Source: Brachypodius melanocephalos (Eukaryota > Chordata > Aves > Passeriformes > Pycnonotidae). Taken from it: 64,000 nt of DNA. The notes beneath the pieces are model-generated. The model did not search any database and was not told where the DNA came from. It was given only the letters and a program-made list of their open reading frames with translations. The DNA lies in the NCBI GenBank assembly GCA_013398615.1, contig VZSR01001459.1:11468497-11532496 (forward strand). The letters are read 5' to 3'. The translations under genes were made by a program, and so were the position numbers. Numbering within the stretch: the stretch's first letter is position 1; every line of letters starts with the position of its first letter. Shown piece by piece: positions 1 through 10,251 of the stretch.

Positions 1-639
1 GGAAAATCAGGATCAAACCAGTTGAAAACTTCGCTTAGTAAGTCTATAGTTTCAGAGTCTAGTTTATAGAGGGGTCAGATTAAATTCCTTTTTATGATAA
101 AACTCTAGGCTTGTTAGACATCCTCCCTTCAACCTACATCTGTTCTTTCATCTTCATAACTGATTAGTGTGTTCTTCCATAACAATTCATGTGCATTCAT
201 TTTTTCAGCCTTAAAAGTCTACCTGAAAACAAGCCTTTACTAAGAAGATTGATATTTCACTCCTTTCCTTCATTGGCATCATCTTAATGTGAAGATGCTA
301 CATGTGATGCTTTGTCTCTTGAATTTCATGTTTTGATGCCTGAACGATTATTAACAACCCTCTCACTGCTCAGGAAATGAAATAATAAAGAAGTGAGTTG
401 AACCCTAAGAGGGAAAAATACCCTTTTTGCTATTGGCTATAATGTCTTGCATCTTGCACAGCTGCACTAAAGACCATAGACTAACTCCATATCTGCAGTA
501 CTGTAAACAAGATCTGTATAAGTCCTTGAGTCTCACCTTGGAGGAGGCTTCAGAATTTAATGGACATATGTATTCACTTGAACAGATGTGCAGGAAACAC
601 ACTACTGGTCAGGGGAGCATGTGTCGTGGTAGGACTCAC
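1..639 (-). other. FGD5: Start of FGD5 intron 10
   Basis: Sequence downstream of the exon 10 donor. Neither the NLQKL linker nor any PH-domain coding sequence is visible, so it is the first part of the next intron. Confidence 0.85.
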
Positions 640-698
640 CGCTTGGAGCATGCTGTCATTAGCTTGGTCCGTGATTTCAGAAACTATGAATAAGGCAG
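640..698 (-). CDS. FGD5: FGD5 coding exon 10 (end of DH domain), last exon in window
   Basis: A 59-nt exon has acceptor catccctcag|CTGCC and donor GCG|gtgagt. It completes Ala1207 and encodes residues 1208-1226, ALFIVSEITDQANDSMLQA, the last DH helix (human ALSLISKVTDRANDSMEQG). It ends in phase 0. The following exon, expected to start the NLQKL linker and first PH domain, is not present in positions 1-639, so the gene continues outside the window. Confidence 0.93.
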
Positions 699-2226
699 CT
701 GAGGGATGAAGGAAAACAAAAAAAACATATATCACACAAAAAAGTAGAAAAATAATTCAAATCCCTGCTGTTTGCAAGGGCATCCTTTGGCTTCTTTGTC
801 ACTTTCATAATGTAATTGCCTAGCAACTCTGACATGGCACACGGTGCTGTCTCCCCTTCCTCCCTTCATCACTTTCTTGCATGAAATTGCATCATGCTTG
901 TGTTGATCCAAAGAGCTTATGAGGACCCTTTTAAGCACCTAGGATGCTTAAAAAACCTTTTTTAAAATGTTTTCTAGTTACAGGTGTTTTTGTCAATGTC
1001 TTGTGATACAGAGAGATGAATGTAACCCAACTTTAGCCACCAAATACCATGGCAGTCTAGGCTGTACCTTTTACTGCTGAGGGAAAGGATGTCATCCCTA
1101 TCTGATAGAAATGTGTATGAAGTGGTGATAGGAACTAACTCCTGGATTCTCCACTGGCAAATAACCTGGACTAGGACATGTTTGCTGGTCCTGAGACTAG
1201 TGGCATAACATGGCTCAGGTCCCTATTTCATATCCCTTCCCCTGTGGCACAGGGCTTTCTATCAATTTCTGGCCATAACTTGGCAGCATGCTGGCTAGGA
1301 ATGGCACAAGCATCTCCTAACCACAAATGAGATAGGCAATTGTGGTCAGAGGGCTTGAGTGTCTGCCCTGCTATTGTTTAAATTACTGGTATAGCTGTAG
1401 TTCTACTGTCAGTGACCAGGGTCCTAAATCTTGCATGAGTCTCTCTCTTGGGCAGAATAAACTGACTTTTAGTCAACCATTGACTTTATTGCAATGAATT
1501 GGTTTGGATTTATAATCAGTGTAGGAGGGGTGAATTGATTTCATCAATACAATGTTACTACTGCTTACTCCAGCCTGGAAACTACTCCCAGTTACCACAA
1601 CAAAACCTTGCTTTGATTTCAGTGGGAGTAAGAGACTTCTGTTTTATCTATCTCATGTGTTGGAAAGGATGGTGTTAGCAGTGGATTCGTTCCTGATTTT
1701 GCAGAACTGCTTTTTATGCAATGTCCTTCAACTTTATGTAACCTTAAGGAATCCAGAATACAGATAGGCAATTCAAACCTCCTGGGTTTTTCCCAAGTTC
1801 ACAGAGCACAGTAGGCATACCATAGATAATGGTACACAATCAGGCAGGTGTAGCCATCCAAACTGACTTTACAATGACCAGGCCAAATATTTACAAAGCC
1901 AAAGAGGACTAGTATTTCCTCAATGACTGGTGCAAAACTACAGTGTCTGTACTACGCCTGTATAGATGTTTTCCTCTTCCATGAGTTCCATCATGTCAAA
2001 ACTATAGGAAGCCCACATGTTTAATTTTTTTTTTTTAAATACATAGGATTTTGTCCTAAATAATTTGTCTAAACTAATAATCAGCTCTTATAGATTTTAC
2101 ATCTAACCCAGTAATGCAAAATCTTGAAAATAATCATCTTCTATATACTACCAGTATAGAGATCTTGCACCTCTTTAGAAGCAATTTTAGCAAAACAGAA
2201 GTTTTCTTCTACCAATTTCACTTTAC
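699..2226 (-). other. FGD5: FGD5 intron 9
   Basis: A phase-1 GT-AG intron of about 1.5 kb with no recognisable feature. Confidence 0.9.
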
Positions 2227-2277
2227 CTTGTGTGGCTTCATACTCTGTAGAATCAGGACAAAGATTATTCAAGTAAT
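2227..2277 (-). CDS. FGD5: FGD5 coding exon 9 (DH domain)
   Basis: A 51-nt exon has acceptor tttactacag|AT and donor CAAG|gtaaag. It completes Asp1190 and encodes residues 1191-1206, YLNNLCPDSTEYEATQ, then the first base of the next codon. Human FGD5 reads YLNNLCPDSAEYDNTQ at this point, an almost exact match. Confidence 0.93.
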
Positions 2278-4706
2278 CTGTAGTAAATGATCAAACAAAC
2301 ACAGAAATCCAACAATCAGAATACAGATCAACATAATTTGTAGTGTTATTAGCTAAAACATTAAATCCTTATTGCAAAATCGGACACTGGTTGGGGTTGG
2401 AAGGGACACTAAGTATCATCTTGTTCCAATCCCTCTGCTGTGGGCAGGAACACCTTGCAGCAGACCAGGTTGCCCAAAGCCCCATCCAACCTGGGCTTTG
2501 AACACTTCCAGGAATGGGACATCCACAGTAATACCCCACAGAAATTTATTCCCAAATAATTAAGCATATATATATCCTCCTTCCAAAGCAAAACTCATCT
2601 TTGATGGTATTTTACTTTGAGAATCAATGCAAGAGCATTGATACAGATTTGAGCTCACATAACTTGGCAAGTATAAATAAATAAACAGTGTCAAAAATGT
2701 TTCTCAGTCAAGAAAATTGCTGAGTAGCATCACTTTACAAATAATTGTTTTTCTTATTAATTCTGTTTTCCCAGCTGAACAAATGCTGTTGGCTATATTG
2801 ACAGTGATCGTAAATGAATCATATGCTTTGTATAGGCACAGGAATGAGACACCAGTTCTGTACAGGCGGGGTTCAAATAATTACTACCAAACTCAATCAT
2901 ATTCTGAAAATAAGTTCTGTAAGATAGATACAACAGTGCTTAGTGTGAAAGCAATTATATTTACATTATGTACAAACCTTTAACCAGTATTGTTTTGGAC
3001 TATTTTTCTTGCACCATCTGCTTATTCTGTGTCCAGGTCTTTATGCTTTTAAAGACTGTAGTATGTAAGTGCTACAGTTTTAAGACCCTAATCTGGAGAT
3101 ACTGCTTATCTTGCTGATTAGTACAGACTCCTAAATTCTGCATCTAAGAACTAGACCTCTGTGCTGAGAATGGTGCTGTCCATGGATGTCTGTTCCCTTA
3201 GATGTCTTATCCACACACATTTCTCTTGCTAGTGCTGTGCCTTCGCTGGCATCCTGAACTCCACCTGGCTTTTACCTGCGTTTGGGAAAGCATCTGCCTG
3301 TACTCAGGCAGGCAGGAAGGGGTTGTGTGATGTCGTCAGGCAACATTTAGTGTTCCTTTTCACCACTACAAGCTCTGTCCTCAGCTATGGACTGAGTGGA
3401 CAAATCCTTTTGGTTGTGCTGCAGTAAGTGGTACCCAATACTCTCATAAATACCCTTCCTTATCTGGTAGAATCAGCCAAATATCACACAAGAGAGAATC
3501 TGAAGGAGTGCACTGTTCCAGATTCATTCTGTCCTAGTCAAAGAGGGGCTTGGTTTCTTGAGGTGAAGAACAAAAGTAGTAAACCTATTTGCTCTAATAC
3601 CTTAATCCAGCAGACTTTATCTCAGTATACACAAAAGCTTTCATTTTCCCAGTTAGTGTCAGTACCTGGGACTAGGTACTAGGCTCAAGTTATTTCAAGA
3701 TGGTATCCAATCCAGCCCTTCCAGCTTTCTCACAAAATACCATGCTGCATGTTTGCAATTTATCTTGTGGACCACAGAAATGGGAAAACAGAGGATAGAA
3801 GGGCTATTTCTGACAGGGATATGCCAATTCCTTTCACATAGATGCAGTATTTGTGTGCATGCACCACAAACACTATGGATCACGAGAGACTGCTAAGTAC
3901 TGCAAGCCACAAGTCTGGAAAGATTCACTCGATGTAGACACACCCAGAGAGGGAAGAAAGTCAGACAGAAACTAAGTCCTAGTATGGGAATCCAATGTTC
4001 ATTTGTATTGCTTGTACTGAAAAAGAAAACCCAGCTGTGAATAATGAGTTGCATCCTTGATCAAAGTGTCTGGAGCAAGATGAAACTGCTGGCAATCTGT
4101 GCTGTCAATAAAATTTTCATAGGGTCACTTTGCTCTGCTTTTATAGAATGCCCTTCTAGTATGCTGTGCCCTTCATCGGCTGTATGGGCGGGGTTTATGG
4201 CTTCCTTTTTACTGTCCCACGCATAAGTAATCTTGCATCCTGGTCCACCCACACATATACGTACTCCCAAAATGTTTCTCCATCTTTATGTCTGCTTGCC
4301 ACTGTCATATAGGATGCAGTGCAGTCTCCTTGTGAGGTAACCTGTTTTCTACTGTCTCTGATAACTACCCTTGACATAATAAAAAATCAAACCTGTTTCT
4401 TGGCAGTGGGGCTGAACTTTGCCTCTCCTGATTCACAGAAGAAAAAAGCCAAGAAGGAACGGCTAAAAGCATCTGACTATGCTTTTTTGTGACCTTTTAA
4501 CCTGGCTGTCCCATAGGAGTGCCTGCCTCTTCCCAGGTTGCCTAACACTTCCTGAATCCTGAACTAGGCATATTGAAGTTCCCAGGAAATCCCATACTGC
4601 TTTAGCCCTCTTTTAGCTGTTATGGCATCAATATGTAGCACAGTGGAGGCACAGAACACTCGGGGAGTGTTTCTATTTGGGTACTTTTGAGAGTGATTTT
4701 ACTGAC
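2278..4706 (-). other. FGD5: FGD5 intron 8
   Basis: A phase-1 GT-AG intron of about 2.4 kb. It contains a short CR1 3'-end fragment close to its acceptor end (2388-2565). No exon recognised. Confidence 0.9.
2388..2565 (-). mobile_element. Short CR1 LINE fragment
   Basis: The plus strand reads ggttggggttggaagggaca, then agaccaggttgcccaaagcc and ccatccaacctgggctttga, the reverse complement of the last part of a CR1 element. The octamer end has been lost. It lies about 110 bases from the exon 9 acceptor. Confidence 0.88.
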
Positions 4707-4794
4707 CTGTAAGCATCACACGATACTGGAAGACACGGTGTACCACTTTCAGAAGCTGGTGTTTCACACTGTAAGGGCTGTCACCAGAGCTCTG
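4707..4794 (-). CDS. FGD5: FGD5 coding exon 8 (DH domain, conserved KPVQR-type helix)
   Basis: An 88-nt exon has acceptor gaggacag|CAGAGC and donor ACAG|gtcagt. It encodes residues 1161-1189, QSSGDSPYSVKHQLLKVVHR then VFQYRVMLT, plus the G of Asp1190. This is the most conserved DH helix (CR3; LLKPVQRIPQYRLLL in typical GEFs). As in human FGD5 (LLRVVQRLFQYQVLL), the canonical Pro of KPVQR is replaced by Val and the Pro of RIPQY by Phe. The Gln of VQR is His here. These changes from the Dbl consensus may affect catalysis or GTPase preference, which is inference. Confidence 0.94.
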
Positions 4795-5216
4795 CTGTCC
4801 TCAGTGGAAGGAAAGAAACAGATCAGGGGGGATTTGAGCTCAGCAGTAAATTGTCATCTTAGTTATAATCTTAGTTATTAACTCTAACCCATCCTCAAAG
4901 AACTTGAAAAGTTGAAAAGTGACTGAGAAACTACTTCACTGTGTTTCAGCAAAATATACTCACGGATCTGTAGATTCACCAACATACGTTCTGTATGCAC
5001 ACACAGGAGTGTGTGGGCAACAGAGTTAGAAACAAACACATCATGCACAAGTGAACTTCTCACTTCAGTTTTAGCACCAGGACTGTGAAAGAAGACTATT
5101 CCTCCATTCTACCCTATGTGTGAACACTGGCAGAATTCCAGAAAAGAAAAATCCTTGAGTAATCCCCAGGGCAAAGCCATGCATTAGTGCATGAGAAAAA
5201 AACATGTGAGCCTTAC
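4795..5216 (-). other. FGD5: FGD5 intron 7
   Basis: A 422-bp phase-0 GT-AG intron; no features seen. Confidence 0.9.
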
Positions 5217-5373
5217 CTCAAACTCCTGAATCATGGTAGCCAGTTGGGAATATTTAAGGCACGTTTCATCTAGCAAAGCCAAATTCCTGTCAAACTGCAT
5301 AATGTATGCTGTGTGGTGATTCAGCCTTGATTTTCTGGAGAGAAAAACATCAGCAACTTTCTGGTGTTCATCC
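5217..5373 (-). CDS. FGD5: FGD5 coding exon 7 (DH domain)
   Basis: A 157-nt exon begins after tggccttag. Its first G completes Trp1108, and it then encodes residues 1109-1160, starting DEHQKVADVFLSRKSRLNHH and including QFDRNLALLDETCLKYSQLA and IQEFE. This matches the middle of the human FGD5 DH domain (QKVADVFLAR, HILQFDRYLGLL, VREFE). Donor is GAG|gtaagg. It ends in phase 0. Confidence 0.96.
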
Positions 5374-7165
5374 CTAAGGCCACAGAAAGAAAAGAAGCAG
5401 CAAATAAACAAATAAATAAACGTAAAGAAGTAGAGCCACACTTCTTGGCTACTGTATTATACCCACAGTGGCTCTGTACACTCTGCACCTAAAGCCTAGG
5501 CTGAATAGCAGGAAAGAGGGAGTGCTTCAGATCAGACTGATAGCACCACAGGCTGCTGTAGTGTTGGCACCATGAGGACTGGTCCTTTGGCTGTGTGTCT
5601 GCCATAGCAGCACTGTGAGGCTCCTTTCAGGACATGGCTCCCAATTCTGTAAATAGACCTTCTAACCGCTGCAGTGCTTTGAATGGGGGAGAATATAACA
5701 TTTGTTGTAATATCAGATCTTCAGCTCTCCTTCATTGCCTGTTTCTCAGCACTGCCTCACTGTCATCTGTCTCAGTATTCAGATGTACAGTATTGAAATA
5801 TCCGTAAAGCATATAAAAGGAGAAAGCAGAACAAAAATCTGAGTTCACAAAAGAGGAATAATACTTAATAGAGGAACGTGAATTCTTGGGGATGTCCAGG
5901 GCAACAGAGTGTCTAGGGGAGTGCAGGCACAGGGAAGCGCTTACTGGAAGCTTCAGGTGTGGTAATGACATGGGAACCTGTGTGAGTGCAGGTCTATAAC
6001 ATTTGTATATCTGTTGTGTTGGCAGTATTTGCAATACTGTGCAAATACTCTTTTATCCCCAGTGCCACAGAGTAGTTCTTAGGGCATTTATGGTTGTGTT
6101 CCTTCCATCTTAGGGAACTGGCAGCATGCTGTTAGAGTAGGGTTGTGGCTCCTTGAGCATCCAAGACATTTTAGATCCTAGCTGGAAGCACTATGTCTGT
6201 TTGTGTTCAAAGTGTATAAATCATAAATCATTGGTGACACTTTTTTAAGTCTTTCCACCAACAGTCTCCTGGTGGGCACAAATGAAAACACAGTTCCCTT
6301 TAGCCTCTCCTTTCCTTGTTGTGTGCTTTGACTGGGAAGTGCAGTGTTGCAAGGAGGCCTGTGCCCCTACATTTAGGATTGTTACTGAAAAGTTCTCCTC
6401 ATTTAACTGACTTCCTTAATTGCTCAGTGGCTGTACAGAAATAAGGTCATCCATTCTCAGTGACCACTGCCTCCTGGAGTTTAGCAGGTTGGAGGTGTGG
6501 GGTTTCATGGTCCATCATTCAACAGAACCTTGCAGCCTGGCTTAAGTCAGGGGTCTCCTCAGCAGAATGAATTTTGGAGTGTTGTCTGTCCTAGTCATGG
6601 TCTTATCCTCTCATGGAAAGACTTTGCCCTCTAAAGATATTTGATGGAGTCCCATTAACAGGCTGCCAGTGTCCATTTAGCTTGGAAGCCTGGGGTGGCA
6701 GATCCCTGCCTTGGTGCTGGGAGCAAGAGGCTCTCCCTTAACAGAGAGCTCCACAGCTGTTATGTAAATTTCCAGAAGCAGATCTTCTTTAGGATCAGTT
6801 CTGATATAAGTCATTCCTGCTTCCCACAGCACAAGACTGTGACCTTCAGACCATGAGTGTGATGCCACTTGGTGATGACTGAGAACTAGCAGGGGATAAT
6901 GCATATGAAGCTGGCTGTTCTCACACTGACTGATGGGGTCATTTCAGAGTCATGGGCTGTTCATGCACACATATTTCTGTGTTTGATTTCTTAGCCTGAC
7001 ACTCTCTACATTTACTTCCTTCCTATCTATACATAAAATCTGCCAAAGTAGTTCAGGTTCTACTCTTTTCACTTCTGCTGGGATGCTCAAGGGAACACCA
7101 ATAAGTTCACCCATCTGCTGTGGAGGGTATGTTAAGGCCATCAAACTATGCCATTCTGTACTTGC
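5374..7165 (-). other. FGD5: FGD5 intron 6 (GC-AG)
   Basis: A 1.8-kb intron with donor gcaagt rather than gtaagt, and acceptor ttag at its 3' end. The rest of the donor fits the consensus well, as is usual for GC donors. Nothing else recognised in it. Confidence 0.88.
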
Positions 7166-7314
7166 CATTTAAGGACTCTCTCTTCCAGTTCCTTCAGGAT
7201 GTCTTGGTGTAATTCATAAATTTCAGGGAGTTCACTTAAACCCTGCTTGAGTTTAACTTCTTGTTCATTTTCATCACCATCTCCAAGCACTTTCATGATA
7301 CCTTCATAGAAATC
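7166..7314 (-). CDS. FGD5: FGD5 coding exon 6 (DH domain)
   Basis: A 149-nt exon starts in phase 0 after ttcacag and encodes residues 1059-1107 plus TG of Trp1108. It begins DFYEGIMKVLGDGDENEQE and includes KQGLSELPEIYELHQDILK and ELEERVLKW. It aligns without gaps to human FGD5 DFHGAVMRAL, LRQGLSELPAIHDLHQGILEELEERLSNW. The donor is TG|gcaagt, a non-canonical GC donor. No GT donor nearby keeps the frame, and Trp followed by the next exon's DEHQKV matches human W-ESQQKV. Confidence 0.95.
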
Positions 7315-10197
7315 CTGTGAACAACAGCATTGAAGCGTGGCAAACAGACTTAAAATATCTTTTGTAAAATTATTATTACATTTTCTTGACTCCTAAACTA
7401 TGCTTTCTAAGCATTAAAAAATACACTATCAACAGCACTAGTGTTCAGTATGGCAAGGAGATCATAGACTATGTTTTCTTTCATCTATTAATTCATACAC
7501 AATTTCATCTGAATTCCACAATGCTATCAACCTAAAATGGATCAAGCCATGAGATACTTATGCATACAATGATTTGGTATCTTTTTATTTACCTTGCCTT
7601 TTCCCCCTGCTTTTCTGGGTGTGGTTTGTCTCATTTTTACAGTGTCTCTTAACCTGAAACATAACTTTTAAAAATGAAGGATGAGATTCTCACCTCATTG
7701 GATCCAACAGCTTGACATGAAAAACATGAACTACATGCCTTGTGCTAGAATTTGCACTAGCTACACTTCTGAACTTAAATTTAAGCTATGGAACAAAATA
7801 ATTTTCCCACTGAAACCTGAGTCCTTTCTTCTTTATTTTAGAAATGGTTTTCATCATGAAGTGGTTTCTAAATTATGTAGGCATAGGGGCAATTTCCTCT
7901 ATACTAGAATATAGCCAGCTCTGGTACTTAACAGAGTACCAGATTTCAGAGTGCATAGCAAAATGCTTTCCCAGGTTTGATTTGCCAAGAAATAAAATTC
8001 TGTTCCCTGAACTTTTAGGGGATAATCTTATGAACTTCCCTGGGCCATACTGGGATTTACTATGGCATTTCTCATGACCCTGCCTTCTGTCTAGTTAATT
8101 TTTTTTAGTAGATAGGGTCATTAAGAAGCAGTCTAAAAAGAACTGACTTCTGTAAAACTTGCTATTGTCCAGGTATGAGCAGCTCATCAGTGTATGCTTC
8201 ACTGTGAATCTACACTTTTGATTGGATTGCAACTTTGGACTGATTAAATCAAGGTTGATGTATTTATTTCAGCGTGGTGGGATCTGGGTGGTACGCCTGT
8301 GATCCTGCTGAAAGGTTCTGTTCTTACAGAACAGGAGAGACTCCAGTCAAAGAACTTAAAAATTCCTCTCTCACCAACAGGGACTGACTCCAGGCAAGAT
8401 CAGGTTTTAGTCTCCTCAGATTCATTCCTGGCTTTTCTGTTGTTACTTTCAACTGCAATGTCCACACTGGCTCTCTATGAACTGGGATGACTGGATTATC
8501 TGTTGGATTCTAGCCAAGAGTCACAAATGCACAGTGTTGGGGTTTTTTAGAAACTGTAACAGCTGAAACATGTTTTCTGAAAAGCCACTAGAACTAGGTA
8601 AAAAAAAGATCATAATGACAATTTTTTTATTAACTATATCCTGGATAAAACAATCTCACAAAGATTTCTGAAAAATTATTACTATGTTTCCTAATTATCT
8701 GGGTCTGATTTCTGCAACACGTCCTGCCCAAGTACCTATAATAAATAATACCATAAATAATCCCAGTGTTGTGCTATTAGATTTCCATTTTTTTCTGATG
8801 CGAGCTAGCCTATGTATGTTTATGTTTCAGCCCGCATATAATCCAGAAGGTTTTCAACAAACTAAGCCAATCAATTTGTCTTCTGGAGGCTTTCACTAAC
8901 TCAAATGAATCTGCAACCTTTCAAAGTCCTCAGTCATCATAATTAATCCAGACCAGAGAAAGGGAAAGAATCTAAAGGGTTCTCTTAGCTTATTTGTGCC
9001 TGGACAAGCGAATAGCTTGTAGTTCACTACTGATGTGCTTAAGTAATCTATTATGTTACAAAGATGTCATCTTTTCCAAATTAACATCAAACAGCTCTGT
9101 ATCTGTCCAATTTCCACCACAGCTGAGCAACAAGATTAACACTCATTTCCCACAGCATCTCAGTGGATTTAATTAGTTATTAATTGTCTGACCCCTTGAT
9201 TATAATGAATTCTCAGACAAATAATTAAATTCCAGTTGCCTGGATAGCCAGCTTTCTAATGATTAACAAAAACCCTGCAGCATAACAGTAATGACTATAA
9301 ACATCCATTAAAAATAATTATGTTGAAAATGCTGAGTGCCTGTGAAGCCGTTAATCAAATGGAAAGTGCTTTTCCAGTCTCACTAACTGTAATCAACCAT
9401 GGCACCTCGAGGTCTCTAAGTCTGTCACAAAAGCCCAATGTCTAAATACAGGAGGTACTAAACACTGAGTCCATATAATTCCCTGTGGATCAAAACTTCC
9501 TTAAAACAGCTTCATGAACTGAAGTTGCTCAGTTCAAGGTTCCCCAGGTCTGATCCAGGGGTGGATGAGCCTACAGATCTCACACCAGTCTTACGCCTGT
9601 ACCTGCATGTGCATGGGAAAGCATAACCCAAGCTGCCTAGGTGACACAGAAGGTTAGCAACTCAGCTATAAAAATACGTTTCTGAAACACAAACTTTTTC
9701 ATTACATTTTGGGCATCCATAAATAAGCCCTTTATAGCCATCCAATGGCCATATCCTTAACATCCCTGATATAAACCCCACAAATAATGAAGGGAAACAT
9801 ACAGGATCACACTCCACAGCCACGAAGGTTGTAGGTTTGGGTTTTTTTCTTCTTTTGTTTGTGAACATCACTAATACACACAAGTTATGTCTTTTCCCTT
9901 CAGAAAGAATTCTGTTCTCGGCTGTAAATGGGGACGGTAACCATGAGTTTGTTACTTGAGAGTATGAGACAAGGAGAAATGCAGGGTTTCAACAAGATCT
10001 TATGGTTTTTGTGAAGTTCTGCCTAACTGGCATATGCTCGGCTCTTGGAAGAGAATCTGACACCCTCTGTGAGATGATGAGCCTCCCTGCAGGATGCTGG
10101 GATACGAGATGCTTCACTGATGCTAAGAGTGCCTGCTGATGCTAACAGGAAACAGTGATTACAGGCAATGTTTTAGGGGAAAAAAAATTAGATACCT

Positions 10198-10251
10198 GGC
10201 TCCAGGCTACAGAAAGGCTCCAGGCTACTGAAAGACTCTAGGCTACAGCAA
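10198..10251 (+). repeat. 18-bp tandem repeat, three copies
   Basis: Units ggctccaggctacagaaa, ggctccaggctactgaaa and gactctaggctacagcaa follow each other without gaps in intron 5. Units 1 and 2 differ at one base; unit 3 differs more. Confidence 0.95.
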
